Assembly (NCBI RefSeq): GCF_005049045.1 | Contig: NZ_SUPK01000008.1 | Location: 1-64,000 of the forward strand | Source: Cohnella pontilimi | GTDB taxonomy: Bacteria; Bacillota; Bacilli; Paenibacillales; Paenibacillaceae | DNA: 64,000 nt | Reading direction: 5' to 3' | In this document: one piece after another, positions 48,101 through 56,842 of the stretch | How the letters are laid out: every line of letters starts with the position of its first letter | Position numbering within the stretch: position 1 is the stretch's first letter | Notes under the pieces: model-generated | Seen by the model: only the letters and a program-made list of their open reading frames with translations | Told to the model about the DNA's origin: nothing | The model's database searches: none | Position numbers and translations under genes: made by a program

Positions 48101-50338
48101 GACAGCATGATCCGCGGCCAGGTGAAGGACGAATATTTGCCGGTGTTGGCCGACTATTACGTCAAATTCATCCAGGCTTATAAAGCCCAAGGAATCGACA
48201 TCGAAGCGATGACGCTGCAGAACGAGCCGCTTCTAGAGATCGATTATCCCAGCACGAAAATTCCGTGGCAGCAGGAAGCCGAACTGGCCAAGCTTCTGAA
48301 GGCGAAGCTGGCGGCTGCGGGCTTGGACGTGAAGCTGTGGATCTTCGACCATAACCCGAGTGATACGATGAGCTATCCTGCTCCGCTCCTCGCCGTGCCG
48401 GAGAACCGGGACGCCGTGGACGGAACCGCCTTCCACGATTATGGCGGAGACCTTGCGATGATGACCCAATTGCACGATATGTACCCCGACAAAAACGTGT
48501 ATTTGACGGAACGCGCGGTATGGGGAACGGAAGGAGCCGACCGGATCGCCCAATATTTCCGTAACTGGGCTAGAAGCTACAATTCTTGGGTCGCCATGCT
48601 CGACAGCGACATCGCCTCGCATCAGTGGGTCGGCACGCCGGATCCGACGCTGCTCGTCCAGGATTCGTCCGACCGCAACCATTATTGGATGACTTCTGAA
48701 TATTACTTTTTGGGCAACTTCTCGAAATTCGTGGAGCCGGGGTATGTCCGGATCGACAGCGATTACGGCTCCAAGGACAACGTGACCAACGTTTCGTTCC
48801 TGAGTCCCGATCAGAAAACGATCGTTACGGTCGTGATTAATCAGACGAACTCGGAACAGACATTCAAGCTGGTAAGCGAAGGAACGCAAATTGCCGCCAA
48901 GCTGCCGGCCAAATCGGTTGCTACGTATCGGTGGAACCGAAACGGAGATAACTCCGAACCTGGCCAAACGCCGGTGCTGACCGCAGATCCGGAATCTCTG
49001 GATTACGATGTGGACGGCAAATCAATTCTGCTCAAGCTTGCTGGAGGCACTTTCGTTGAGGACCAATTGAGCGGGATCACGGTTTCAGGGGAAGCGGCGG
49101 CTATGGGAGTTACCGTGACCGGCGTGACCTATGGGAAACCGGATGAAGTTACGGTTACGTTGGGTTGGAATAAGACGCCATACTATGGCAACTCGAAGCT
49201 GACCCTCAACGTTCCGCCTTCGGCTTATACGGATTCGACCGGAGGCGAGACGTTGTCGGTGAATGTGAACTTGCAAGGAACCGTCTACAAGACGGAGCCC
49301 AAGCCGCTTCCGGGCACGATTACCGCTGACGATTACTATCAGCTGTCGGGTGTGTCGGCTGGAGCGGGAAGCATCTCCGGCTTCGGTCCGGGAGATTGGG
49401 CGGATTACAAAATCAACGTACCGAAGGACGGCAAATATGCTTTCACGGTGAAAGCGAAATCGCCGAACGGAAGCAGCTTCCGGATTTCCCCGGAAGGCGT
49501 GTCGGCGGTTACAGTCACCATCCCTTCTCTATTCGGATCGACCGCCTGGATAGGGGCTAGGACGGCCGTTGATCTGAAAGCGGGAGTCCAGACGCTTCGA
49601 ATCGTCGGCAGTGTCGGGTCGTTCGACTTGCAGGAGATCGCCGTCGAAGAGGTGGTGCCGCAAACGGCCGGAGTGGACGGGATCTTGAAGATCGAGGCGG
49701 AAAGCTTTACCCAGGGCGGCCAAAATGTGATCCAGTATGAGGGAGGCGTCGTCAACCTGGGTTACACCGTGGCGGGCACTTATCTGGATTATTTGATCAC
49801 GGTCCCTGAGGACGGATACTATGTGGTAAAATACCGCTATTCGACGACACAAGGCGGAGTCTCCATGTCTCTGGTGTCCGGCGGGCAAACGAAAGCGGTG
49901 ACCGCACTGCCGAGCACGGGCGGCTGGGGAACCTATTCCCAAGTCACGGATACCGTGAAGTTGAACGGCGGCGTGCAGACGATTCGGCTCACGATTCTCG
50001 GTGACGGCGCCAACTTGGATTGGATCCAGCTGGAGAAAACGGTTCCCGGATCCGCACCAGGCGGACGAGCCGCAGCGCCTGTCATAGACGGCGACCGCGG
50101 GCATCAAGGCAAACCGCATGCGATCAAGCTGTCGACCAACACCGAAGGAGCCGTCATCCATTACACGACAGACGGCTCGCTGCCGACCAAGGAGAGCCCT
50201 ATCTATTCAGGGCCAATCAACGTGAAGAGCGGTTCCGTCATTCGTGCGATTTCGGTCAAAGAAGGAATGGAGAACAGCTTCGTCGTCCTCTATTCCAACA
50301 ATGAAATTTACTACTCGACGGATAATTCCAAGCGGTAA
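45161..50338 (+). CDS. Secreted GH3-GH30 fusion glycosidase with CBM modules
   Basis: A 1725-residue exported enzyme. Signal peptide (FAMAVVLVCSTMTGLMPAATAA); GH3 beta-glucosidase/xylosidase part at about 25-640 with nucleophile Asp321 (FIISDYNGV); CBM6-like module at about 657-783; GH30 domain at about 807-1262 with acid/base Glu1022 (LQNEPL) and nucleophile Glu1117 (LTERAVWG); X2-type Ig-like module (1267-1370); two more CBM6-like modules (1380-1627); and a C-terminal chitobiase/Fn3-like repeat (IHYTTDGSLPTKESPIYSGP). GH30 enzymes of the glucosylceramidase-like branch include beta-1,6-glucanases; GH3 would trim the products to glucose. Either a fungal glucan or a plant glycan fits. Start: ATG at 45161 after AAGGAGG. 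Confidence 0.88.
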   Translation: MLKRKISFAMAVVLVCSTMTGLMPAATAAPIPKTAMLPYYDTSLTVETRVADLLSRMTLDEKVGQMIQAERASVTPEDVYTYKLGSVLSGGGSFPNGKQADSTREKWTELVDAYQGAALSTNLGIPILYGVDGVHGNNNLIGATLFPHNIGLGATRDPELVRKVGEAAAKEIKAAGTNWTFAPTIADPQDVRWGRSYEGFGDNQSLAAQMGSAYIQGLQGQTPGELKNSDKVVATAKHFLGEGLTDNGANQGNVSGMTEQEVLDLDLPMYKAAIDAGARTVMVSYSSIQGLKMHANKRLLTDALKGNGPGQLGFTGFIISDYNGVHQISKDWNGNSVSGLKNQIAVAVNAGMDMLMEPQDWKISLTYLKQLAEEGKIPMSRIDDAVTRILRVKFESGVFEHPLTDERLAASFGSESNRAIARQAVRESLVLLKNDKVNGQPILSQLKNMKKIFVAGKSADNIGIQSGGWSITWQGASGNITPGTTILKGIRNAAGDSKTVTYNKHGRGAAGHDAAIVVIGETPYAEGNGDNLGGLKLDEEDLATLQNVRDAGIPAVVVLVSGRPMILNDQLGDMAGLVAAWLPGTEGQGVADVLFGSYDFTGKLPVRWPMYTEAYTIPKAGQRNLDPKYILFDYGYGLTKNQETPALPAIPEKPGTPLYVKVEAENFIAQQGIQTENTADAGGGQNVGWTDPGDWMEYLINVPVSGSFDIDFRHAGEGDNTGVDIFNASGAKIGELSVNKTGGWQNWQTTTVKNVPLTQGVQKIKLVFKAGGINLNWFGSAGFSPAALPGGGGGAIAEQPVLAAGAVESWVTTERDSKSKKWYYGPRWQEGDKKLEQQANLDITAVGNDPGATMIKINPRKEYQSVLGFGTSMEESTVYNLVKMSPDKQDEWLRKMASKTEGIGMSLVRVTIGTADFTAQKFYTYDDMPPGQTDPTLEHFSIQKDIDFGIVGALKKMKAINPDIQFFASPWSPPGWMKTTDSMIRGQVKDEYLPVLADYYVKFIQAYKAQGIDIEAMTLQNEPLLEIDYPSTKIPWQQEAELAKLLKAKLAAAGLDVKLWIFDHNPSDTMSYPAPLLAVPENRDAVDGTAFHDYGGDLAMMTQLHDMYPDKNVYLTERAVWGTEGADRIAQYFRNWARSYNSWVAMLDSDIASHQWVGTPDPTLLVQDSSDRNHYWMTSEYYFLGNFSKFVEPGYVRIDSDYGSKDNVTNVSFLSPDQKTIVTVVINQTNSEQTFKLVSEGTQIAAKLPAKSVATYRWNRNGDNSEPGQTPVLTADPESLDYDVDGKSILLKLAGGTFVEDQLSGITVSGEAAAMGVTVTGVTYGKPDEVTVTLGWNKTPYYGNSKLTLNVPPSAYTDSTGGETLSVNVNLQGTVYKTEPKPLPGTITADDYYQLSGVSAGAGSISGFGPGDWADYKINVPKDGKYAFTVKAKSPNGSSFRISPEGVSAVTVTIPSLFGSTAWIGARTAVDLKAGVQTLRIVGSVGSFDLQEIAVEEVVPQTAGVDGILKIEAESFTQGGQNVIQYEGGVVNLGYTVAGTYLDYLITVPEDGYYVVKYRYSTTQGGVSMSLVSGGQTKAVTALPSTGGWGTYSQVTDTVKLNGGVQTIRLTILGDGANLDWIQLEKTVPGSAPGGRAAAPVIDGDRGHQGKPHAIKLSTNTEGAVIHYTTDGSLPTKESPIYSGPINVKSGSVIRAISVKEGMENSFVVLYSNNEIYYSTDNSKR

Positions 50339-50354
50339 TCGGAACGTGAACGAC

Positions 50355-50393
50355 AAAAGGTGCAGACCCCAGCGGGGCTGCACCTTTCTTTTA
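50355..50393. terminator. Bidirectional terminator
   Basis: AAAAGGTGCAGACCCC / GGGGCTGCACCTTT with loop AGC and one unpaired A; T-rich on the plus side and A-rich before it. It lies between the convergent GH3-GH30 and MFS genes. Confidence 0.85.
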
Positions 50394-50405
50394 ACCGTTA
50401 AACGA

Positions 50406-51755
50406 TCACACTGCATTTTCCCGACCCGCCCGCGGCAAGGCCGCCACAAGCAGAACCAGCACCACACTAATCACCGCGCAAATCCAGGCCATACTGTGCA
50501 GATGCTCCGTCGTGATGTTTTTGCCGAACAGGGCTGCCAGCAGGCTGGAGGAGAGAATCGTCCCCATAAATCTGGACGTCATGAACATGCCGGAAGCGAT
50601 GCCTGTCTCTTCTTTGGAGACATAATCGTACAGCGCGGTTTGCGAGCCGAGATTGCTGACCCCGTTGCTGATGCCGAGTACCGAAAGAATGGCAAACAGC
50701 ACAAAGGGATTCATGCCGTCTTGAATGAACAGAAGCAGCAGTGTGCCGGCCACGAATGCCGAAGCGCCGAGCAAGAGAGCCGGTTTGGAACCGCTCCTGT
50801 CAATCCAACGGCTGACCAGAGGTGTCGTCAGTACTCCAAATCCCGCCACCGAGAGCATGATGATGCCGGCTTGCTGCGTATCCATATGCTGGACTCGCAT
50901 CAGGTAGGACGGGATGCCGAAGATAATGGAATAAAACACGATGTTGATCAAAATAAAGCCCGAGTAGATGAGTCTAACATTCCGATTTTTCCGCAGGAAT
51001 GTCATATCGATGAAAGGTTTGCTTTTACGAAGCTCGAAACGGTAAAACCCGAAGGTCAGTACGATGCTGACCGCCATCATCCACCACTGGATTCCATTTT
51101 CGAAAGACAAGAAGAACAGCAGCCACATAAAGATCATAACCGAGAAGAACAAAACTCCCCACCAGTCCATTTCGGGCTTCGGGCCGCCGCGCGCGGCATC
51201 CTTGGGGAACAGTCTCCAGGCGAGCACGAAGGAAGCGAGAATAAACGGAAAATTGAACAGGAAAATAAGCGGCCAATCCCCGTAATGCACGAGAAACCCG
51301 CCCAAAGACGGCCCCAAAGCGGCTGAAGTTCCGGAGAACACGGAGAGAATGCCGAGAGCCCTCGCCTGATTGGTTGTGATTTGGCTGCGGATCATGCCCA
51401 TGCCGGCCGGATACAGGGAGGAAGAGCCGACCGCTTGAATGATTCGGAAGCCGATCAGCCATCCGAATCCGGGTGACAGGGGAGCCAGGCATGAAGATAG
51501 GGTGACCAAAAACAAGCCGAGCATGAACACTCTTTTGCGTCCGAACAAATCGCTGAGCTTACCCATGACAGGCTGGGCGATCGCGCTCGCCAGATAGTAG
51601 GTGGAAATCAGCCAGGATACGTCCGCGAACGTGAGATGGAAGTCCTCTTGCAGGCGTGTCAAAGCGACCGAAATCATGGTGGTGTTCAGTGGGTTGAGCA
51701 GCGTGCCGAGTGCGACGGCTGCGATCAATAGCGTTTCTTTTCGTATAGCGCGCAT
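50406..51755 (-). CDS. MFS drug exporter (DHA2-type)
   Basis: A 449-residue major facilitator transporter, probably a proton-driven drug efflux pump. It carries the DHA2 motif near the N-terminus (LNPLNTTMISVALTRLQEDF), the loop motif GKLSDLFGRKRVF, and motif C-like ALGPSLGGFL. About 13-14 membrane segments are visible. RBS GGGAGAG lies 9 nt before the ATG. Immediately upstream is the GNAT remnant at 51802, transcribed the other way. Substrate unknown. Confidence 0.88.
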   Translation of the reverse strand: MRAIRKETLLIAAVALGTLLNPLNTTMISVALTRLQEDFHLTFADVSWLISTYYLASAIAQPVMGKLSDLFGRKRVFMLGLFLVTLSSCLAPLSPGFGWLIGFRIIQAVGSSSLYPAGMGMIRSQITTNQARALGILSVFSGTSAALGPSLGGFLVHYGDWPLIFLFNFPFILASFVLAWRLFPKDAARGGPKPEMDWWGVLFFSVMIFMWLLFFLSFENGIQWWMMAVSIVLTFGFYRFELRKSKPFIDMTFLRKNRNVRLIYSGFILINIVFYSIIFGIPSYLMRVQHMDTQQAGIIMLSVAGFGVLTTPLVSRWIDRSGSKPALLLGASAFVAGTLLLLFIQDGMNPFVLFAILSVLGISNGVSNLGSQTALYDYVSKEETGIASGMFMTSRFMGTILSSSLLAALFGKNITTEHLHSMAWICAVISVVLVLLVAALPRAGRENAV

Positions 51756-51801
51756 GTGTGAACTCTCCCAATATTCCGTAACAATTATTTATCCATTATA
51801 A

Positions 51802-51942
51802 CTCTTCACAAAAGATGTATTTGCCGAAAATCCGGGAGCCATTGGGATGTACCGCCGGGCCGGGTATGAGGAAGTCGGGACGATCCGGTTTCCGATGCGG
51901 AAGACACCTTACTTATGCTTCGAGAAACAGCTGCTTATGTAA
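51802..51942 (+). pseudogene. GNAT acetyltransferase C-terminal remnant
   Basis: A frame without a start reads DVFAENPGAIGMYRRAGYEE and ends FEKQLLM then TAA. N-PGAIGMYRRAGY is the end of the acetyl-CoA-binding GNAT core. The front two thirds are gone. It joins without a gap to another decayed gene, so this spot has been rearranged. Confidence 0.72.
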
Positions 51943-52837
51943 TGAAGGAGCATATCCCCACATACGTTAGAGCAACATTTCCCATGACTTTATCCGTTCC
52001 CTGCCATCCAGAACCGTTCCGGTCGTGTTGGAATGTGCGGGCAATAAACGTTCATTTTTCGAGCCGAAAACATTCGGTGAACAGTGGGAAAGAGGCGCTA
52101 TAGCACAAGGATTCTGGAAGGGAGTATCTCTATCTCATTTGCTTCGATTAGCGGATTTGAAGCCGTCGGCTCAGGAAGTCATCGTGGAAGGCTGGGATGC
52201 CGGAAGCCGTGAGGATATGCCGGGAATATTCCCTTATGCACGCAGCCTTCCGATAACGAAAGCGATGCATCCCGATACCCTCCTGGCCTACGAATATAAT
52301 GGACAGCCCTTAACGTGGAGGCACGGATTTCCTTTTAGACTCATCGTTCCGCATTGGTACGCCATGGCGTCGGTGAAGTGGGTAAGAAGAATTGTTGCGG
52401 TCGATGCCCTGTTTCAGGGTCCTTTTCAGAGCGTGGATTACCAGTACTATCCGGATAATGAGAACGAACAAGTAAAATATCCGGTGACGATTCTGAATGT
52501 AAATTCCTCGATTCTGCAGCCGCTTGACCGGTCTGTTCTGAGGAAGGGCAAGCATGCCATTCAGGGGATTGCTTGGACAGGCTTGGGACAAATCAGCCGG
52601 GTGGAGCTCAGTTTGGATGAGGGGAATACATGGGTTGCGGCAACGATCGGAAGAACTTCTTTCGAGCCGCCTTCTTGGGTGCACTGGAGTTATGAATGGG
52701 AGATCAATCAATCCGGGGAGTTCACGATACTCTCAAGATCCTCAGATATCTATGGCAGAGCTCAGCCTCTGGAAGCCTATTGGAATCGAAAAGGTTACGG
52801 TTATCATGCGGCGGACCGAGTGAAAGTAGTTGTATAG
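51942..52837 (+). pseudogene. Decayed molybdopterin sulfite-oxidase-family gene
   Basis: The longest intact frame (52025-52837) encodes the back part of a sulfite-oxidase-family molybdoenzyme: LECAGNKRSFF with the Mo-binding Cys, WDAGSREDMPGIFPYARSLP, LAYEYNGQPL, GFPFRLIVPHWYAMASVKW, and the dimerisation domain (GIAWTGLGQISRVELSLDEG). Upstream the piece MKEHIPTYVRATFPMTLSV resembles an earlier part of the family, but it is in another frame and the residues between it and LPSRTVPVVLECAGN are missing. So the gene lacks its N-terminus and has an internal deletion with frameshift. An intact cofactor-binding protein is unlikely. Confidence 0.75.
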
Positions 52838-52867
52838 AGTAGAAATGATTCCGCGATCGCTTTAACA

Positions 52868-52904
52868 CGAAAATCCACAACCTCATGAGGTTGTGGATTT
52901 TTCC
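52868..52904. terminator. Bidirectional terminator, TCATGA loop
   Basis: AAAATCCACAACC-TCATGA-GGTTGTGGATTTTT. The stem is the same as at 315-340. The right arm overlaps the 3' end of the convergent aldolase gene (its stop is at 52883-52885). Confidence 0.9.
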
Positions 52905-53998
52905 ATTGCACTTTCTTTCAGTTTGTCGCTCAACATTCGCAGGGCCAGCTTCATCCGATCCTCGGGTACATCGGCATAGGCGTCACCCAGACTGAGTTCA
53001 AAGAAGCAGCCCGCTGCATCGTTATCCCGCAAATAGGAGGTGAAGCCGATTCCCGTTGACTCATAAACGCCGATGAGCAAAGGTTCCACCGTCTCTTTCG
53101 GAAGCTGGAAATGAACGTGAAACATATTGGACACGGGCACCTCAGGCAGGGTGGCAACGCCATTGCATTGATTGAACAAACCGGCCAGTTGTTTCGCGTC
53201 GCGATAGTATGGGTCCATCTTATCGATTCTTTGCTGAAAATAATAATCCGAGCTCACGATGTAAGGATACAAGCTGATCAAATCGCCGCCGTGACGTCTT
53301 TTCCATACCTTCGCTTCCTGCACGAACGGCTCGTCCCCGGCCAGAATCGCCCCAGCTATGCCGCCGATCCCTTTATAGAAGGAGATATATACCGAATCGA
53401 ACAACCGGCAGATTTCTGCAGCGGACTTCCGGTAATACGGCAAAATTTCAAACAGCCTCGCCCCGTCCAGATGCAGCTTGATCCCCTTGTCCCGGCACCA
53501 GGCCGAGATCGCTTCCAGCTCTTCGTAGGCCGGCAACTGCCCGCCAATTTCCCGCTGAGGCAATTCCAGCAAGAGACAGGAAATGTCCTCCTGCAGCCTC
53601 ATGACATCTTCCAGCGTGATCAACCGATGCTTGTCGGCCAGCAGAACCGGCTCGATTCGATGCAATTTTTTGAGGCCGTCTTCTTCATGAATTTCCAAAT
53701 GGCACAAAGGATGATAGGCGACGCGCGGCAGCCCATTGGCATCGCACCAGATGCGCAGCGCAATTTGTTGGGCCATCGTCCCGCTCGGGAAAAAGACGGC
53801 CGCCTCTTTGCCTAGCACATCCGCCATTCGCGCCTGAAAGTCTTCGATGATTTCTCCTTTGCCATACATATCGCTTGGCAGGCTGCCATCGATTTCGCGA
53901 AACGCTTCTTTCAATATTTGAATGTTTCGCTTCCCGTGTCCGCCTAAAGGATACGGTGCTTGTTTAAAAGCTTCCATAAGCGTCTTGTTGTCATCCAT
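52883..53998 (-). CDS. Threonine-aldolase-family PLP enzyme
   Basis: A 371-residue PLP-dependent enzyme of the beta-eliminating lyase/low-specificity L-threonine aldolase family, which splits threonine to glycine and acetaldehyde. Visible are FFPSGTMAQQIAL (phosphate binding), CLLLELPQREIGGQ, KLHLDGARLFEI (Asp contacting PLP) and the Schiff-base Lys209 in ISFYKGIGG. Length fits the family. RBS GGGAGAGG precedes the ATG. The gene ends inside the stem of a terminator shared with the decayed gene at 51942. Members of this family also act on other beta-hydroxy amino acids. Confidence 0.88.
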   Translation of the reverse strand: MDDNKTLMEAFKQAPYPLGGHGKRNIQILKEAFREIDGSLPSDMYGKGEIIEDFQARMADVLGKEAAVFFPSGTMAQQIALRIWCDANGLPRVAYHPLCHLEIHEEDGLKKLHRIEPVLLADKHRLITLEDVMRLQEDISCLLLELPQREIGGQLPAYEELEAISAWCRDKGIKLHLDGARLFEILPYYRKSAAEICRLFDSVYISFYKGIGGIAGAILAGDEPFVQEAKVWKRRHGGDLISLYPYIVSSDYYFQQRIDKMDPYYRDAKQLAGLFNQCNGVATLPEVPVSNMFHVHFQLPKETVEPLLIGVYESTGIGFTSYLRDNDAAGCFFELSLGDAYADVPEDRMKLALRMLSDKLKESAMEKSTTS

Positions 53999-54056
53999 GC
54001 TGATCCTCTCCCATTCCGGACACGAAAATATGTAAAGTATACCGCTTCCGGCGTCT

Positions 54057-54761
54057 CTAAGCCAGATAGGCCTCCTTGACTTGCTCGTTGCTGAGCAGCG
54101 ATTGGGCCTCGTCTTCCATGAGAATTTCGCCGGTTTGGATCACATAGCCCCGATGCGCGATCTGGAGCGCTTGATAGGCGTTCTGCTCGACGAGCAGAAT
54201 GGTCATTCCGCCGCGGTTCAGCTCCTGAATGATTTCAAAAATGAGCTCGACGAGGACGGGAGCCAGACCCATGGACGGTTCGTCCAGAAGAAGGATTTTG
54301 GGCTGCATCATCAAGGCGCGGCCAATGGCCAGCATTTGCTGCTCACCGCCGCTCATCGTCCCGCCCTGCTGATGATAGCGTTCCTTCAGTCGGGGAAAGT
54401 AGGCAAAAGCCCGTTCTGTTCGTTCCCGGATCACCTTTTTGTCTTTGACCGAGAATGCGCCCATCTCCAGATTTTCCTTGACGGTGAGCCTGGGGAAGAT
54501 CCGCCGTCCTTCCGGCACATGGGCGATGCCTTCCAACGCGGTCAGATGCGGGGGACGGGCCGAAATATCTTTCCCGTTGAATACAACCGAGCCTTGAATT
54601 TTGACCTGGCCGCAGATCGATTTGAGCGTTGTGGATTTCCCGGCGCCGTTCGAACCGATCAACGTGACAATCTCTCCTTCATTAACCGTAAGGGAGATTC
54701 CCTTCAACGCTTCGATTCCACCGTAGTAAGCATGCAACCCGCGAAGCTGCAGCAAGCTCAT
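54057..54761 (-). CDS. livF: Branched-chain amino-acid ABC ATPase LivF
   Basis: A 234-residue ATPase. Walker A GSNGAGKST, signature MSGGEQQMLAIGRALM, Walker B ILLLDEPSMGLAPV and the switch His replaced by the usual VEQNA, which is typical of LivF. It is the last gene of the livKHMGF operon and overlaps livG by 4 nt. Confidence 0.94.
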   Translation of the reverse strand: MSLLQLRGLHAYYGGIEALKGISLTVNEGEIVTLIGSNGAGKSTTLKSICGQVKIQGSVVFNGKDISARPPHLTALEGIAHVPEGRRIFPRLTVKENLEMGAFSVKDKKVIRERTERAFAYFPRLKERYHQQGGTMSGGEQQMLAIGRALMMQPKILLLDEPSMGLAPVLVELIFEIIQELNRGGMTILLVEQNAYQALQIAHRGYVIQTGEILMEDEAQSLLSNEQVKEAYLA

Positions 54762-55543
54762 GAGACCACCTCTTGTCCGACAGCGCTTTTGCCTAAATAA
54801 GCTTCAATCACTTTGGGATTCGAACGGATATCGGCGGGAGAGCCTTCCGCGATCTTCATACCGTGATCGAGCACGATGATATGTTCCGACAGATCCATGA
54901 CCAATTTCATGTCATGTTCGATGAGAATCACCGTCATGTCCAAATCCTGCTGTATTCGCTTGATCAGTCGGATGAGCTCTGCCGTTTCGCGAGGATTCAT
55001 CCCCGCCGCCGGCTCGTCAAGCAGCAACACTCTCGGCTTCGTCGCCAGCGCCCTGGCCAGTTCTAACCGTCGTTGGGCGCCATAGGGGAGGCTGTCTGCC
55101 TGCTCGTTCAACAAGGCCTCCAAGCCGACATAAACAAGCAGCCGGTAGGCTTCTTCCTTCGCTTTCTCTTCTTCCCGGCGAATCCGGGGCAGTGACAGCA
55201 AGGTGCCGAACAAACCCGCTTTCAAATGAAGGTGCATCCCGACCAACACGTTTTCCAAAACGGTCATGCTCCCGAACAGCCGAATATTCTGAAAAGTCCG
55301 GGCGATTCCCCGCCTCGTAATTTGATCGGGCTTCAAATTCACGATCGATTTGCCGTCCAGATCAATCTCGCCTTCATCCGGCTTGTAAATTCCGGTTATC
55401 ACATTGAAAACCGTCGTTTTCCCGGCACCGTTGGGACCGATGACAGCCGAAATTTTCCCTCTCTCAAACGCAAAATCCACCTTGCTCAGACATACCAATC
55501 CGCCGAACCGTTTCGTCAATCTCGTCACCTTCAAAACCGTCAT
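54758..55543 (-). CDS. livG: Branched-chain amino-acid ABC ATPase LivG
   Basis: A 261-residue ATPase with Walker A GPNGAGKTT, LivG signature region LPYGAQRRLELARALA, Walker B VLLLDEPAAGMNP and IEHDMKLVM. The C-terminal tail (GSPADIRSNPKVIEAYLG) is typical of LivG. ATG overlaps the livM stop by 4 nt. Confidence 0.94.
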   Translation of the reverse strand: MTVLKVTRLTKRFGGLVCLSKVDFAFERGKISAVIGPNGAGKTTVFNVITGIYKPDEGEIDLDGKSIVNLKPDQITRRGIARTFQNIRLFGSMTVLENVLVGMHLHLKAGLFGTLLSLPRIRREEEKAKEEAYRLLVYVGLEALLNEQADSLPYGAQRRLELARALATKPRVLLLDEPAAGMNPRETAELIRLIKRIQQDLDMTVILIEHDMKLVMDLSEHIIVLDHGMKIAEGSPADIRSNPKVIEAYLGKSAVGQEVVS

Positions 55544-56832
55544 GGGGTCACCCCTCCGCTCGGACCGTTCGTGCTATTGACGGATATGGCCGCAGAAGAA
55601 CGGCGCTCCTTCAGTTTTTCGACGTCTTCTTTCCGATTTCTGGACGCAATCAAGCCATAAGGTCGGAATACTGCAATCAACACCAAAATGGCGCCAAAGA
55701 TGAAACGCTGCATTTTCGCGGGAGACAATGCACTCGGGACGTTAATAACGCCTTGTGCGGTCAATTCGTTCAGCCATTGTGTCACATCCGTCAATACTTG
55801 GATATTGAGGAGAGTGACGAGAGAGGCTCCGAGAATGACGCCGGGAACGCTGCCCATACCGCCCAATATAACCATGGCCAGAATCGTAATGGATTCCAGC
55901 AGCGTAAAGCTGGTCGGATCGACATAGGTTTGTTTGGCGGCGAAGACGACGCCCATCATCCCGGAGAAGGAAGCGCCGACGGCAAAAGCGGACAGCTTAG
56001 TAAGCGTCAAGGGCACGCCCATGGCCTGAGCCGCGATTTCATTATCGCGAATCGCTTTCCAGGAGCGCCCCAAGCGGGAATGCTCCAATCTGCGTACGCC
56101 GAAAAGGACAAGAAGCAAGATCGCGAGCACGATAAAGTAGATTTGATGCGGGAATATAAAATCCATTCCGAATAGATCGGGCGGTTTGATCGAAGAGAGA
56201 CCCATGGCTCCGTTCGTGATGTTCACGGGCTTCTCCAGGTTGTTGAAAATAATTCGGATAATTTCGCCGAAACCGAGCGTCACGATGGCCAAATAATCCC
56301 CTTTTACCCGTAGCACGGGCAGCCCGAGCAGGATGCCGAACAACGCGGCGATAAACCCGCCGATGAAGATGAACAACCAGAACGTGGACCCGGAAACGGG
56401 AAAAAGATGACCGGAAATAAAGTTATTCGCCTGGGGGGTGGCAAAAATGGCGTAGGTGTACGCTCCGATGGCGAAAAAAGCGACGAATCCCAAATCCAGC
56501 AGTCCGGCGAATCCGACGACGATGTTGAGACCGAGCGCCATAGCGATATAGATGCCGCATTGCGTGGCGACTTCCATATACGATTCGTGGGAGGGGCCGC
56601 CTGAGGTGGCGAACGGAATCACAATAACGAGGAGGAGGCCGGCTGCCGCCCACTTCAGCTTGACCGGAAAAGATGTGTAATACAGCAGCAGCAGAGAGGC
56701 GAGCAGCAGCAAAAAGGCGATCGCCGATTTATCCATGAGATAGACGCTTAGTGAGGTGGCGAGCACAAACAGCGTGTACAACGAAGCTTGCGCCCATAGA
56801 CTCGACTTTACGTGCTCCATCCATTTTTTCAT
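55540..56832 (-). CDS. livM: Branched-chain amino-acid ABC permease LivM
   Basis: A 430-residue membrane permease with about ten hydrophobic segments. Landmarks are LNIVVGFAGLLDLGFVAFFAIGAYTYA and GRSWKAIRDNEIAAQAMGV, the ATPase-docking loop. The length matches long LivM proteins with an extra N-terminal membrane pair. RBS AGGTGAG precedes the ATG. The gap to livH is 10 nt. Confidence 0.93.
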   Translation of the reverse strand: MKKWMEHVKSSLWAQASLYTLFVLATSLSVYLMDKSAIAFLLLLASLLLLYYTSFPVKLKWAAAGLLLVIVIPFATSGGPSHESYMEVATQCGIYIAMALGLNIVVGFAGLLDLGFVAFFAIGAYTYAIFATPQANNFISGHLFPVSGSTFWLFIFIGGFIAALFGILLGLPVLRVKGDYLAIVTLGFGEIIRIIFNNLEKPVNITNGAMGLSSIKPPDLFGMDFIFPHQIYFIVLAILLLVLFGVRRLEHSRLGRSWKAIRDNEIAAQAMGVPLTLTKLSAFAVGASFSGMMGVVFAAKQTYVDPTSFTLLESITILAMVILGGMGSVPGVILGASLVTLLNIQVLTDVTQWLNELTAQGVINVPSALSPAKMQRFIFGAILVLIAVFRPYGLIASRNRKEDVEKLKERRSSAAISVNSTNGPSGGVTP

Positions 56833-56842
56833 GTGCGCTCAC

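Noticed and set aside
51915-52103. 62-codon ORF spanning the decayed genes
   Set aside because: It is a chance frame crossing the GNAT remnant and the broken sulfite-oxidase gene.
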